Shown: piece by piece, positions 16,582 to 25,404 of the stretch
Numbering within the stretch: position 1 is the stretch's first letter
How the letters are laid out: each line of letters starts with the position of its first letter
DNA from: Xanthomarina spongicola
GTDB taxonomy: Bacteria > Bacteroidota > Bacteroidia > Flavobacteriales > Flavobacteriaceae
DNA: 64,000 nucleotides
Direction: 5' to 3'
Assembly: GCF_003148645.1 (NCBI RefSeq)
Contig: NZ_QGGP01000002.1
Coordinates: 231,525-295,524, forward strand
The notes under the pieces: generated by a model
Told to the model about the DNA's origin: nothing
Database searches by the model: none
What the model saw: only the letters and a program-made list of their open reading frames with translations
Translations under genes and position numbers: made by a program

Positions 16582-17547
16582 ATGAAAACTAAAAACCAAC
16601 CAATTTTTATATTACTAATTCTATTTAGTATATTTTTCAATTGCAAAAACGACAAGAGAACCGAACCTATTGAAGAAACAATAGTTGAAGTAGAAGAGGT
16701 AATTGAAGAACCGTCTAATGTTATTGATATTGTAACTCGAAGCATGGAATTTCAAAGTGTAGATACCATCTCTTCTGGTTGGAATACCTTTAAGTACCAA
16801 AACCTATCCAATGAAACACATTTCTTTTTATTAGACAAATATCCTGAAGGTAAAAGTGTAGATAATGCAATTACAGAGATAGCTCCTGTTTTTGAGGAAG
16901 GTATGGATCTTATTAATGCAGGTAAAGCAGAAGAAGGTTTTGCTGCCTTCGGTAAATTACCAGAATGGTTTGGAGATATTATTTTCTCGGGTGGTTCTGG
17001 CTTAATTGCACCAAAGCATACAGCTACAACTACTATAAAATTAGATCCAGGTTATTATATTATGGAATGCTATGTGAAAATGCCTAATGGTAAATTCCAT
17101 ACACTTATGGGAATGGCAAAACCTTTAATTGTTGCAGATGAAGATAGTGGAAATATACCTCCAGAAGCAGCCGTTAATATTACGTTATCAGGTGAGGAAG
17201 GAATAACGTATGACAAAACTATAACAAAAGGAAAGCAAGTGCTTTCTGTGTTTGTAAAAGACCAAAAACCTCATGAAAATTTTATCTGGCACGATTTAAA
17301 TTTGGTGAAACTTGAAGAAACTGCAAGTGAAGACGCTTTGGAAGCATGGATGGATTGGTCAGACCCAAATGGATTGATAACGCCAGTTCCAGAAGGTGTT
17401 ACGTTTTTAGGTGGAGTTAACGATATGCCAGCTGGAAATACAGGCTATTTTACTGTTGATTTATTACCAGGTAAATATGCCTTTATTTCTGAAGTGCCTA
17501 ATACTAAAAGTAAAGGACTTTTTAAGGTGTTTGAAGTAATAGAATAA
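16582..17547 (+). CDS. Lipoprotein of unknown function with repeated beta domain
   Basis: The 321-residue protein has a lipoprotein signal with the Cys in FNCKND and an acidic linker rich in Glu (about 27-45). Two beta-rich halves follow, each with a 'W-x-F/L' start and a GYYIMECYVK or GKYAFISEVP strand, a pattern like cupredoxin-fold domains. No metal-ligand set can be assigned with confidence. It starts 30 bp after the T9SS protein in the same direction and may be the last gene of that operon. Its stop codon directly abuts the stop codon of the convergent ribB. Confidence 0.6.
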   Translation: MKTKNQPIFILLILFSIFFNCKNDKRTEPIEETIVEVEEVIEEPSNVIDIVTRSMEFQSVDTISSGWNTFKYQNLSNETHFFLLDKYPEGKSVDNAITEIAPVFEEGMDLINAGKAEEGFAAFGKLPEWFGDIIFSGGSGLIAPKHTATTTIKLDPGYYIMECYVKMPNGKFHTLMGMAKPLIVADEDSGNIPPEAAVNITLSGEEGITYDKTITKGKQVLSVFVKDQKPHENFIWHDLNLVKLEETASEDALEAWMDWSDPNGLITPVPEGVTFLGGVNDMPAGNTGYFTVDLLPGKYAFISEVPNTKSKGLFKVFEVIE

Positions 17548-18705
17548 TTAATACTTTACATATTCCACAATCTCTAAACCGTAGCCAATCATACCAACAC
17601 GTTTGGTTTGTTCGCTATTAGAAATTAGGCGTAGTTTATGGATATCTAAATGATGTAGAATTTGAGCACCAATACCAAAATCTTTATGGTCCATTTCTAT
17701 TCGTGGTGCTTTAATTATTACGCCATCAATTTGAGATTCTTTTAAAACATGCAATCGTTTTAAGAGATTCATAGATTGAGATTGTTGATTCACAAAAATA
17801 ATGGCTCCTTTTCCTTCATCATTAACAACCTTAAACATGTCGTCTAGTTTTTCATCAGCATTGTTTGTTAAGGTACCAAGAATATCAGTGTTTACTAATG
17901 TAGCATTCACACGAGTTAAAACAGGCTCGTATTTATTCCAAGTACCTTTAGTTAAGGCAATATGTATTTGGTCGTTTGTTGTTTGCTGAAAAGCTCTTAG
18001 ACGAAATTTTCCAAAACGTGTTTCAAGGTTAAAATCTTCCTTCTTCTCAATTAGAGAATCATGCTCCATTCTATATGCTACAAGGTCTTCAATAGAAACT
18101 ATTTTTAAATCAAATTTTTCAGCAACCTTCATTAGTTGAGGTAAACGTGCCATAGAACCATCTTCATTCATAATTTCAACAATCACTCCAGCAGGTTTTA
18201 AACCAGCCAAACGAGCAAAGTCTATAGCAGCTTCTGTATGCCCTGTTCTTCTTAAAACACCACCTTGTTTAGCTACAAGTGGAAAGATATGTCCAGGTCT
18301 ACCTAATTCAAATGGTTTTGTATTTATGTCGACAAGTGCTTTTACAGTTTTAGCTCTATCGCTCGCTGAAATTCCTGTAGTTACACCATTACCTCTTAAA
18401 TCTACAGAAATAGTAAATGCTGTTTCCATTGGGTCAGTATTATTATTAACCATTGGATTTAATTCAAGTTCTTTACAACGTTTTTCTGTAAGTGGAGTGC
18501 ATATTAGACCACGACCATGAGTTGCCATGAAATTAATCATTTGAGGTGTTACCATTTCGGCAGCAGCCAAAAAATCTCCTTCATTTTCTCTGTCTTCATC
18601 ATCAACTACAATAATTACTTTACCATTTCTAATATCGTTAATGGCTTCTTCAATAGTATGTAACTGTATTTTGACAGATTCTTTAGTCGTTTTATGCGTA
18701 GACAT
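17548..18705 (-). CDS. ribB: 3,4-dihydroxy-2-butanone-4-phosphate synthase with degenerate GTP cyclohydrolase II domain
   Basis: The N-terminal half (1-205) is an intact DHBP synthase of riboflavin synthesis, with the acidic catalytic loop DDEDRENEGDF, HGRGLICTPL and the RPGHIFPL/RTGHTEAAID motifs. The C-terminal half (about 210-385) has the GTP cyclohydrolase II fold. However, the region that should hold the zinc-binding cysteines and the HSECLTGD-type motif reads RVNATLVNTDILGTLTNNAD. That domain is therefore probably inactive for GTP hydrolysis, and a separate RibA should exist elsewhere. It is the last gene of the leftward ftsK-lolA-permease run, 34 bp after the permease start side. Confidence 0.85.
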   Translation of the reverse strand: MSTHKTTKESVKIQLHTIEEAINDIRNGKVIIVVDDEDRENEGDFLAAAEMVTPQMINFMATHGRGLICTPLTEKRCKELELNPMVNNNTDPMETAFTISVDLRGNGVTTGISASDRAKTVKALVDINTKPFELGRPGHIFPLVAKQGGVLRRTGHTEAAIDFARLAGLKPAGVIVEIMNEDGSMARLPQLMKVAEKFDLKIVSIEDLVAYRMEHDSLIEKKEDFNLETRFGKFRLRAFQQTTNDQIHIALTKGTWNKYEPVLTRVNATLVNTDILGTLTNNADEKLDDMFKVVNDEGKGAIIFVNQQSQSMNLLKRLHVLKESQIDGVIIKAPRIEMDHKDFGIGAQILHHLDIHKLRLISNSEQTKRVGMIGYGLEIVEYVKY

Positions 18706-18738
18706 AAGTTTTAATTAAATGTTTTGCAAAGATATGGG

Positions 18739-20568
18739 TTATTTTAAACTTTTAGGTAGGACCTCTTTTAATTTATTTCTTCTTAAATAAAAGACAATAG
18801 GATAGAAAATTAGAATTAAAAAAGTAGAAAAAAAGCTTTTTGTGAATAAGGTAGATTCTACCAATTTAAAAATTTTAGAAATAGCAATTCTTTCTTGGAA
18901 GAAATAGATAAAATACACAAACCATGAAATTGCACTTAATTGAATACTAATTTCTGCAAATTCTGGTAATTTATTATTTCTAAAAACAAAGAATAAAATT
19001 AAAGAACATAAGCCTATAAAATAGAAGATTATTGATATAGCACTTGTTGCTTTGTAATCTTTGTACAGAGTAAAAAATGTATTTCTGTTTTCAGATTCTA
19101 TTTCAATAAAAGTTTCTTGAGTTTCTTGGCTGTTTTTGCTTTTTGTAAATTTTGTAGTAACTAATTTTTTTAGAGGCTCTATTACATGGTCAAATTCAAA
19201 TAATCCACGATCTTCGGTAGCTCTTTTTGTTAAATATATTCCTAATGGCAACATAATTAGTGTGGAAAACCAAGACGCAAAAACAGGATTTAAGCTACCA
19301 TCTTTTGCGCTGTTTTTGGCAAAAATACCAATAAAGTGATATGTTAAAAACAACAAAATGGCAACAACCATAGGAAGTCCAATTCCACCTTTTCTAATTA
19401 ATGCACCTAATGGAGCACCAACAAAAAATAAAATAATACATGCAAAGCCTAAAGCTAATTTTTCATGAAGTGCAATAATGTGTCTATTTAACCAAATGCT
19501 TTTTGTTTTAAGTCCTTTTTCTTTGTTTTCAATTATTTGTGTGGTGCTTTTAAAGGAATTTGAAGCTAAATCTATTAATTGTACTTTATCCTTATAATTA
19601 AATAAGTCTAATACAGCACCATTATAAATAGTATCTTTTTTTACTGAAACACCTGTATTTATTGTTGGGAATGTGGTTCTGTTATATAAATTGTTAGCTA
19701 ACTCTTTAATGTTATTTTCTCTGTCAATTTTTAAAGTATCTATAGTGTAGCTTAAGTCTGTAATATTAAGCATATTGTATTTATCGCTAATGTTTTTTTC
19801 CTCTAGGTCGATATTGTTAAGGTTAGATAAATCAACGTTAATAGTATACTTTTCAAAGTAACTTTTAGTCATTGGTCTTTTCTGCCTTTGTTTATGATCC
19901 TTTGGAGGCGTATCATCATAAAAATAGCCATCAAATAGAATGAGTTGCAATATATCTGAATCTTTTTCACCTAGAAGCTCTCCATTTTTAGAATAGATAG
20001 TGGTGTAATTTCCAGATTGACCTTTAGACTTTTTATGAATTAAGACTTCTTCTAAAAATTGACCTCTTTCACCACTTTTTTTAGCAACTTTAATATTATA
20101 CTCGCTACCAACCTCGTTAAATTGTCCTTCAGCAATTACCATTGCAGGTTTTAATTTAGCTATGTTTTTCCTAAGATTATAGGAATTATATTCTGCCCAA
20201 GGAATAACATTGTTTGAGAAAAAGAAAGTTGTAATACCTAATGCTACTATAAAGACACTAAGTCCTGCCATAGCTCTTTGAAGTGAAATACCAGTTGATT
20301 TCATGGCAGCAAACTCGTAGTTTTCTGCAAAATTACCAAAGACCATTATGGATGCTAAAAGAATGGTTAGTGGTAGAACAAGAGGAATTAATTTTGGTGA
20401 GAAATAGAGTAAAAACTTAGCAACCACAACCATATCTAAATCTTTTCCAGCAAGCTCTTTAATATAAAGCCATATGGTTTGTAAAACAAAAATCAGCATG
20501 AGAATTACAAACACGCTGATAAAAGTTTTTAGGTAAGAGGTTAGTATGTATCTATCTAAAATTTTCAA
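18739..20568 (-). CDS. LptF/LptG-family (YjgP/YjgQ) permease with C-terminal extension
   Basis: The 609-residue membrane protein begins with the family signature MKILDRYILTSYLKTF and has three N-terminal spans (about 12-32, 55-80, 100-120). A large periplasmic beta-rich domain (about 125-365) precedes a second set of spans (about 368-445). These permeases extract lipopolysaccharide from the inner membrane with LptBC. An extra C-terminal region of about 150 residues carries further membrane spans and is longer than in proteobacterial homologues. It starts 7 bp after the lolA stop, so lipid-A and lipoprotein transport genes are coupled. Confidence 0.87.
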   Translation of the reverse strand: MKILDRYILTSYLKTFISVFVILMLIFVLQTIWLYIKELAGKDLDMVVVAKFLLYFSPKLIPLVLPLTILLASIMVFGNFAENYEFAAMKSTGISLQRAMAGLSVFIVALGITTFFFSNNVIPWAEYNSYNLRKNIAKLKPAMVIAEGQFNEVGSEYNIKVAKKSGERGQFLEEVLIHKKSKGQSGNYTTIYSKNGELLGEKDSDILQLILFDGYFYDDTPPKDHKQRQKRPMTKSYFEKYTINVDLSNLNNIDLEEKNISDKYNMLNITDLSYTIDTLKIDRENNIKELANNLYNRTTFPTINTGVSVKKDTIYNGAVLDLFNYKDKVQLIDLASNSFKSTTQIIENKEKGLKTKSIWLNRHIIALHEKLALGFACIILFFVGAPLGALIRKGGIGLPMVVAILLFLTYHFIGIFAKNSAKDGSLNPVFASWFSTLIMLPLGIYLTKRATEDRGLFEFDHVIEPLKKLVTTKFTKSKNSQETQETFIEIESENRNTFFTLYKDYKATSAISIIFYFIGLCSLILFFVFRNNKLPEFAEISIQLSAISWFVYFIYFFQERIAISKIFKLVESTLFTKSFFSTFLILIFYPIVFYLRRNKLKEVLPKSLK

Positions 20569-20575
20569 AAGTTAC

Positions 20576-21214
20576 TTAATCCAATTTGTTTATATAATAG
20601 TCTTTATACTTGTTCTTATCAAAAGTAAATAAGGATTTCGATATAGGTTCGTTTGTTTTAAAAGAATTAACAGTTAATGTAGTTTTAGTGCCATTTTTGC
20701 CAACTTCAATTAAATTGTATATGTGTTTTGTTTGCGCATCTATTCCTAGTAGCACATTTTTAATTTCGGAATTGGAATCTATAGGTGTTAATTTTACATA
20801 CTGTATTTTTCTTCCTTTTACATCTTGAATAATGTCCATTTTGTAGGAGTAACCATCTTCATAAAACGATAGCATTTTACTTGGCGTAATGTTACTGTCT
20901 TCATTAGAGACATCCGATGAAATTGTTACTTCTTCATCATCAGGACTGATGCTATATAACGTTTTACCATCGAAGATACGTGTGGCTCCTAAAATGTTTA
21001 ATCGGTATTTATCTCCTTGCATAACAACATCTCCACGAGTTTCCTGTTTAATATTTTCAGCAGAGTTATCTAATACATATTTAAAATCTAGCGAAATGTT
21101 TTCGTAGCTTTTTGCTTTTTGCGAAACTTCGTCTAAAAGCGCTTTAGCTTTAGTGTCTTGCCCAAATGAAATGGCGTAAATGAAGAGGGTAAAAATTACT
21201 GTTATTTTTTTCAT
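20576..21214 (-). CDS. LolA-family outer-membrane lipoprotein carrier
   Basis: The 212-residue protein has a signal peptide (1-18, ending SFGQD) and the LolA fold: an N-terminal helix AKALLDEVSQKAKSYENISL followed by beta strands (DFKYV, ETRGDVVMQGDKYRL, FDGKTLYSISPDDEEVTI). LolA shuttles lipoproteins across the periplasm to the outer membrane. It sits between ftsK and the LptF/G-type permease, an order common in Bacteroidota. No LolB-like gene is nearby, as expected for this phylum. Confidence 0.85.
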   Translation of the reverse strand: MKKITVIFTLFIYAISFGQDTKAKALLDEVSQKAKSYENISLDFKYVLDNSAENIKQETRGDVVMQGDKYRLNILGATRIFDGKTLYSISPDDEEVTISSDVSNEDSNITPSKMLSFYEDGYSYKMDIIQDVKGRKIQYVKLTPIDSNSEIKNVLLGIDAQTKHIYNLIEVGKNGTKTTLTVNSFKTNEPISKSLFTFDKNKYKDYYINKLD

Positions 21215-21279
21215 TTAATAAAATTTTAATCATTCCCTTAGTACTACCATAAGACAGACCAGATAGGAAATTTATTTAA

Positions 21280-23643
21280 TTAATTTGTTTCATTTTCTAA
21301 AAGTTGATCTAGTGCTACTAAATCTGGAACTAAAACTTGTCTCGCTTTACTTCCTTCGAAACCACCAACAATTCCAGCAGCTTCTAGTTGATCTATTAAT
21401 CTTCCTGCACGATTATAACCTAATTTTAGTTTACGTTGCAATAAAGAAGCAGAGCCTTGTTGAGCTGTTACAATAATTTCGGCAGCTTCACGAAAGAGTT
21501 TATCTCTGTCTAAGATATCTATATCAAGACTTGTGCCACTTTCCTCACCAACATATTCTGGAAGTAGGTATGCATCTGGATATGCTTTTTGCGAACCAAT
21601 AAAGTCTGTAATTTTTTCAACTTCAGGTGTATCTACAAACGCACATTGAATACGTATCATATCGTTACCTTGAGTAAATAGCATATCTCCACGTCCAATT
21701 AGTTGGTCTGCTCCAGAACCATCTAATATTGTTCTAGAATCTATTTTACTTGTAACTCTAAAGGCAATTCTAGCTGGGAAATTTGCTTTAATAATACCTG
21801 TAATAACGTTAACAGATGGTCTTTGAGTTGCAATAATTAAATGAATTCCAATAGCACGAGCTAACTGAGCTAATCTGGCAATTGGTGTTTCAACTTCTTT
21901 TCCAGCTGTCATTATTAAATCGGCAAATTCATCTACAACTAAAACAATATAAGGTAAAAATTGATGACCATCGTTTGGGTTTAGCTTACGTGCTTTAAAT
22001 TTTGCATTGTATTCGGCAATGTTTCTACATAAAGCATTTTTAAGCATCTCGTAACGGTTATCCATTTCAATACAAAGGGAATTTAATGTATTAATAACCT
22101 TGGTGTTATCTGTAATTATGGCTTCTTCGCTATCTGGAAGTTTTGCTAGATAATGACGTTCTATTTTATTGAATAATGTTAACTCAACTTTTTTAGGATC
22201 TACTAAAACAAACTTAACTTCGGCAGGATGCTTTTTGTAAAGTAAGGAAGTTAAAACAGCATTAAGTCCTACAGATTTTCCTTGTCCTGTTGCTCCAGCC
22301 ATTAGTAGGTGAGGCATTTTTGCCAAGTCTACAACAAAAGTTTCGTTGCTAATGGTTTTTCCTAAAGCTATTGGTAATTGCATTTCTGATTTTTGAAATT
22401 TCTGTGATGCAATAACTGAGCGCATTGAGACTATAGTCGAATTCTTATTAGGCACTTCTATACCAATGGTTCCTTTACCAGGAATTGGTGCAATAATTCT
22501 AATTCCTAAAGCTGAAAGAGATAAAGCTATATCGTCTTCTAAATTTTTAATTTTTGAAATTCTAATACCTGCATCAGGTACAATTTCGTATAATGTAACC
22601 GTTGGTCCAATGGTAGCTTTTATGCTTGCAATACCAATTTTGTAGTTGTTTAAGGTTTCTACAATTCGGTTTTTATTTTCTTCAAGTTCTTCTTGATTGA
22701 TAGTAATCCCTTCAGTTTCATACTTTTTTAATAAATCTAATGAAGGGAATTTGTAATTGCTAAGCTCTAAAGTAGGATCGAATTGACCAAAATCTTCAAC
22801 TAATTTATTAGATAAGTTATCGGTTTCAGATAGTTCTTCTGCAACTTCTTCAACTTCAATAGTCATTTCTGGCTCTACTTTTTCTTCAATTTTTACAGTT
22901 ATGGGTTTTGCTTTTTCGGTTTCTTTAGGTTCTTCGTCTTTATCTTCAACAGATAACTCAAATGCAGATTTTATATCTTCAGCTTCAGCAGTTAAGTCGT
23001 TGTCAATTGGAATTGAAACGTCTTCATTTGAAGTTTTAAAGTCTTGTTTAATATCTTTTGATGCTCTTTGAAACAGATTCTTAAAAGTTTCAGCAGTCAC
23101 TTTAAACCTAATAGCTAAATATGTAATTAGAAGAAAAACAAGTAGGAGAGAAGTGCCGATTTTACCTAAATAGTCTTGTAGGAAGGTATTCATTTCTAAA
23201 CCAATAGTACCACCTAATATATCTAAAGTATTAGCAAAAAAACCAAATAGAATAGACAACCAGATTACAATAAAGGTTCCCCAAAACCAATGAGTTCTTA
23301 ATTTACTGAGATTTGAATTTGTTAAAATAAATACACCAGAAAGGAATAAGAGTCCAGAAAAAATAAATGAAGCAACTCCAAATCCTCTATAAATAAAGAA
23401 GTCGCTTAACCAAGCTCCTGTTTTATTTAACCAGTTTTCAGTTTTTACATCTCTGGTTGAAAATTCGGTTAATGTGCTTTGGTCTGCTTTTCCAGTAAAA
23501 ATATAAGATACAAAGGCAACAAAAAGTAAAAGTCCTAAAATTGATAAAAAGCTACCCAATATCAGTTTTTGCTGACTAGACATTTTAAAACTTGGGGCTT
23601 TAATTTTAGGTTTGCTTGTTTTTTTTGTTTTATTTTTTGCCAT
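21280..23643 (-). CDS. ftsK: FtsK/SpoIIIE DNA translocase
   Basis: The 787-residue protein has a basic N-terminus and four membrane spans (about 26-48, 75-107, 118-140, 160-178). An acidic Glu-rich linker (about 200-275) leads to the motor domain, with Walker A GATGQGKS (450-457) and Walker B LVVDEFADLI. The C-terminal gamma winged helix (about 715-785, RKLKLGYNRAGRLIDQLEAAG) reads orientation sequences. It pumps chromosome termini through the septum for dimer resolution. It is shorter than the E. coli protein, mostly in the linker, which is usual in this phylum. It heads the lolA-permease-ribB run. Confidence 0.95.
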   Translation of the reverse strand: MAKNKTKKTSKPKIKAPSFKMSSQQKLILGSFLSILGLLLFVAFVSYIFTGKADQSTLTEFSTRDVKTENWLNKTGAWLSDFFIYRGFGVASFIFSGLLFLSGVFILTNSNLSKLRTHWFWGTFIVIWLSILFGFFANTLDILGGTIGLEMNTFLQDYLGKIGTSLLLVFLLITYLAIRFKVTAETFKNLFQRASKDIKQDFKTSNEDVSIPIDNDLTAEAEDIKSAFELSVEDKDEEPKETEKAKPITVKIEEKVEPEMTIEVEEVAEELSETDNLSNKLVEDFGQFDPTLELSNYKFPSLDLLKKYETEGITINQEELEENKNRIVETLNNYKIGIASIKATIGPTVTLYEIVPDAGIRISKIKNLEDDIALSLSALGIRIIAPIPGKGTIGIEVPNKNSTIVSMRSVIASQKFQKSEMQLPIALGKTISNETFVVDLAKMPHLLMAGATGQGKSVGLNAVLTSLLYKKHPAEVKFVLVDPKKVELTLFNKIERHYLAKLPDSEEAIITDNTKVINTLNSLCIEMDNRYEMLKNALCRNIAEYNAKFKARKLNPNDGHQFLPYIVLVVDEFADLIMTAGKEVETPIARLAQLARAIGIHLIIATQRPSVNVITGIIKANFPARIAFRVTSKIDSRTILDGSGADQLIGRGDMLFTQGNDMIRIQCAFVDTPEVEKITDFIGSQKAYPDAYLLPEYVGEESGTSLDIDILDRDKLFREAAEIIVTAQQGSASLLQRKLKLGYNRAGRLIDQLEAAGIVGGFEGSKARQVLVPDLVALDQLLENETN

Positions 23644-23756
23644 ACGTATTGTTTGTAAAAAACAGAAATCTAATTTTAATAAAAGTCAAGATTGCATTGT
23701 TTCCACAATGCAACAAAAATACAAATTACTAACGTTTATCCTAGTCCTAAAAGTAT

Positions 23757-24125
23757 TTAAAAAATCTTAGGAAAATAAATGATGCAACCAATGATTATTG
23801 CTACAACTGCAAATATAAAAACAGCTCCAGCAGCAAGGTCTTTTATTAAACCAATTTTTGTATGAAATTCTGGATGTATAAAATCTGCAATTTCTTCAAT
23901 GGCAGTATTTATGCCTTCAATAGAAATTATTAATCCAATAATTAGTGTTTGAATAATCCATTCTGTTGCACTCAGTCCAACAAAAAAGCCAATAACTGTC
24001 ATTAAAACGCCAATAAATACTTGAACTTTAATGCTAGACTCGGTTTTTATTAAAAGCACTGCGCCTTTAAAAGCATATTTTATGCTTTTAATTCTATTTA
24101 TTAAAAACGATTCTTTTTTATTCAT
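23757..24125 (-). CDS. Diacylglycerol/undecaprenol kinase family protein
   Basis: The 122-residue integral membrane protein has three predicted spans and the DagK signature around EGINTAIEEIADFI (conserved Glu and NTAIE). The family phosphorylates diacylglycerol or undecaprenol on the inner face of the membrane. Small proteins with this Gram-positive-like sequence often act on undecaprenol. The start overlaps the tpx stop by 8 bp, so it is translationally coupled to the peroxidase gene. The substrate is not determined by sequence alone. Confidence 0.87.
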   Translation of the reverse strand: MNKKESFLINRIKSIKYAFKGAVLLIKTESSIKVQVFIGVLMTVIGFFVGLSATEWIIQTLIIGLIISIEGINTAIEEIADFIHPEFHTKIGLIKDLAAGAVFIFAVVAIIIGCIIYFPKIF

Positions 24126-24624
24126 TTAGTAAAGCATATAAGCATGCTTTATAGTTTGGTTCATCTACAATTTCTGGAACTTGTTCGGTATATGTTACAA
24201 TTCCGTTTTCATCAAGAACAATAACACAACGAGAGTGTAATGCTTCAAGAGGACCATTTATAAAATCTAAACCATAAGCTTTTCCAAAGCTACCATCTTT
24301 ATAATCAGAAAGCATTAAAACATTATTAAGACCTTCTGCACCACAAAAACGTGCTTGAGCAAATGGCAAATCTCTTGAAATACATAATACTTTTGTGTTT
24401 TCCATTTCTGAGGCTTCTTTATTGAATTCTCTAACTGATTGCGCACAAGTACCTGTGTCAATGCTTGGAAAAATATTTAAAACAACTTTGTGTCCTTCAA
24501 AATCTGATAGAACTTGTGTTGATAAATCTGTAACTGTTAATTTAAAGTCTGGTGCTTTTGTTCCAAGTTTTGGAAGCGTTCCAGATGTTTGTATTGGGTC
24601 TCCATGTAAGGTTACTGTTGCCAT
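24118..24624 (-). CDS. tpx: Thiol peroxidase (atypical 2-Cys peroxiredoxin)
   Basis: The 168-residue enzyme is full length for Tpx. It has the peroxidatic cysteine C60 in DTGTCAQSVREFN and the resolving cysteine C94 in ARFCGAEG, matching the spacing of E. coli Tpx. It reduces hydrogen peroxide and organic peroxides using thioredoxin. It begins the leftward tpx-dagK pair; a second peroxiredoxin and a thioredoxin lie just upstream in a separate transcript, making this an oxidative-stress cluster. Confidence 0.93.
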   Translation of the reverse strand: MATVTLHGDPIQTSGTLPKLGTKAPDFKLTVTDLSTQVLSDFEGHKVVLNIFPSIDTGTCAQSVREFNKEASEMENTKVLCISRDLPFAQARFCGAEGLNNVLMLSDYKDGSFGKAYGLDFINGPLEALHSRCVIVLDENGIVTYTEQVPEIVDEPNYKACLYALLNE

Positions 24625-24674
24625 AATTTGTTTTTTTAATTTATAGTTAAAAGTAATGATTATTGATTAAAACA

Positions 24675-24704
24675 AAAAGCCTTTTCTAGTTAGAAAAGGC
24701 TTTT
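24675..24704 (-). terminator. Terminator after the peroxiredoxin-thioredoxin operon
   Basis: A perfect 14-bp inverted repeat, AAAAGCCTTTTCTA and its complement, with a very short centre and T-rich flanks on both strands. It lies 28 bp downstream of the last gene of that operon and upstream of tpx. Confidence 0.85.
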
Positions 24705-24731
24705 ATAATTTGATATTTTTTTAAATGAATA

Positions 24732-24989
24732 TTATTTATCAATAGAACCAAGTACACGTTTCATAAAACTATTTAGCGCTTCTTTCTTAGGAGTACCATC
24801 TTTAACCATTTTATTGACTTCGATGGCTCCATACATGTTTGAAATAAGCTCTCCAATAACATCTAATTCCTCATCTTTTAATGAAGGAACTTCAGTTAAA
24901 GATTCAAGAGTTTCAATAGTTTCAATAACAAAATCCTCATCGTTTTCTTCAATGAATTGTGTTAGGTGTTTTATTAATGGTAATTTCAT
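24732..24989 (-). CDS. Small conserved acidic helical protein (DUF6952-like)
   Basis: The 85-residue protein is acidic and mostly helical (FIEENDEDFVIETIETLESL) and ends KEALNSFMKRVLGSIDK. I recognise it as the short conserved protein that accompanies thioredoxin and peroxiredoxin genes in Flavobacteriaceae. It has no cysteines and no known catalytic motif. It starts 6 bp after the thioredoxin stop, so it is in the same operon and may work with the peroxide-reducing system. Confidence 0.75.
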   Translation of the reverse strand: MKLPLIKHLTQFIEENDEDFVIETIETLESLTEVPSLKDEELDVIGELISNMYGAIEVNKMVKDGTPKKEALNSFMKRVLGSIDK

Positions 24990-24995
24990 TTAAAA

Positions 24996-25304
24996 TTAAT
25001 TTAAGGTATTAACTAAATCTTTTAAAATTTCAAATTTGTTTGTTTGCACCTGATTTACAAAATCTCCCTTTTTGAAAGTCGCAAAGGTTGGTAAATTATC
25101 AACTTTTGCTAGTTTTCTTGATTCTGGAAATTTTTCAGCATCTGCAATTACAAAAGTTGTTTGATCCATTTCTGAAGCTAATTTTTTGAATTTAGGCTTC
25201 ATAATTCTACAGTTACCACACCAAGTTGCTGAATATTGAACAACAACTGTGTCGTTATTATTAATAATCTCTTGAAGATTATCTTGTTCTAATTCTTGTA
25301 CCAT
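24996..25304 (-). CDS. Thioredoxin-family protein
   Basis: The 102-residue protein has a thioredoxin fold with the active site ATWCGNC (C29, C32), a cis-proline loop DNLPTFATF and a C-terminal helix. I start it at the ATG at 25304. The longer frame to 25382 runs through two palindromic repeats and lacks any thioredoxin-like sequence. It is followed at 6 bp by the small DUF6952-like gene and preceded by the 2-Cys peroxiredoxin gene, for which it is the likely electron donor. Confidence 0.87.
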   Translation of the reverse strand: MVQELEQDNLQEIINNNDTVVVQYSATWCGNCRIMKPKFKKLASEMDQTTFVIADAEKFPESRKLAKVDNLPTFATFKKGDFVNQVQTNKFEILKDLVNTLN

Positions 25305-25325
25305 ATTTTTTAAATATTTCAAATT

Positions 25326-25391
25326 CCCTGTCTTGCCGACAGGCAGGCAAATTTCAACTTCAAAATTCCAAAACAATATCAATTGGAATTT
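25326..25391. repeat. Two short palindromes between peroxiredoxin and thioredoxin genes
   Basis: CCTGTC and GACAGG (25327-25332, 25338-25343) form one dyad, extended by GCAGGC. AAATTCCAA and TTGGAATTT (25363-25371, 25383-25391) form a second. Both resemble dispersed short repeats of Flavobacteria. Their position in the intercistronic gap suggests an mRNA hairpin that could set the ratio of the two proteins. Confidence 0.55.
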
Positions 25392-25404
25392 TTAATTTAT
25401 TGAT

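Noticed and set aside
25305-25382. Longer N-terminus for the thioredoxin
   Set aside because: The extension is translated from palindromic intergenic repeats and is not thioredoxin-like.
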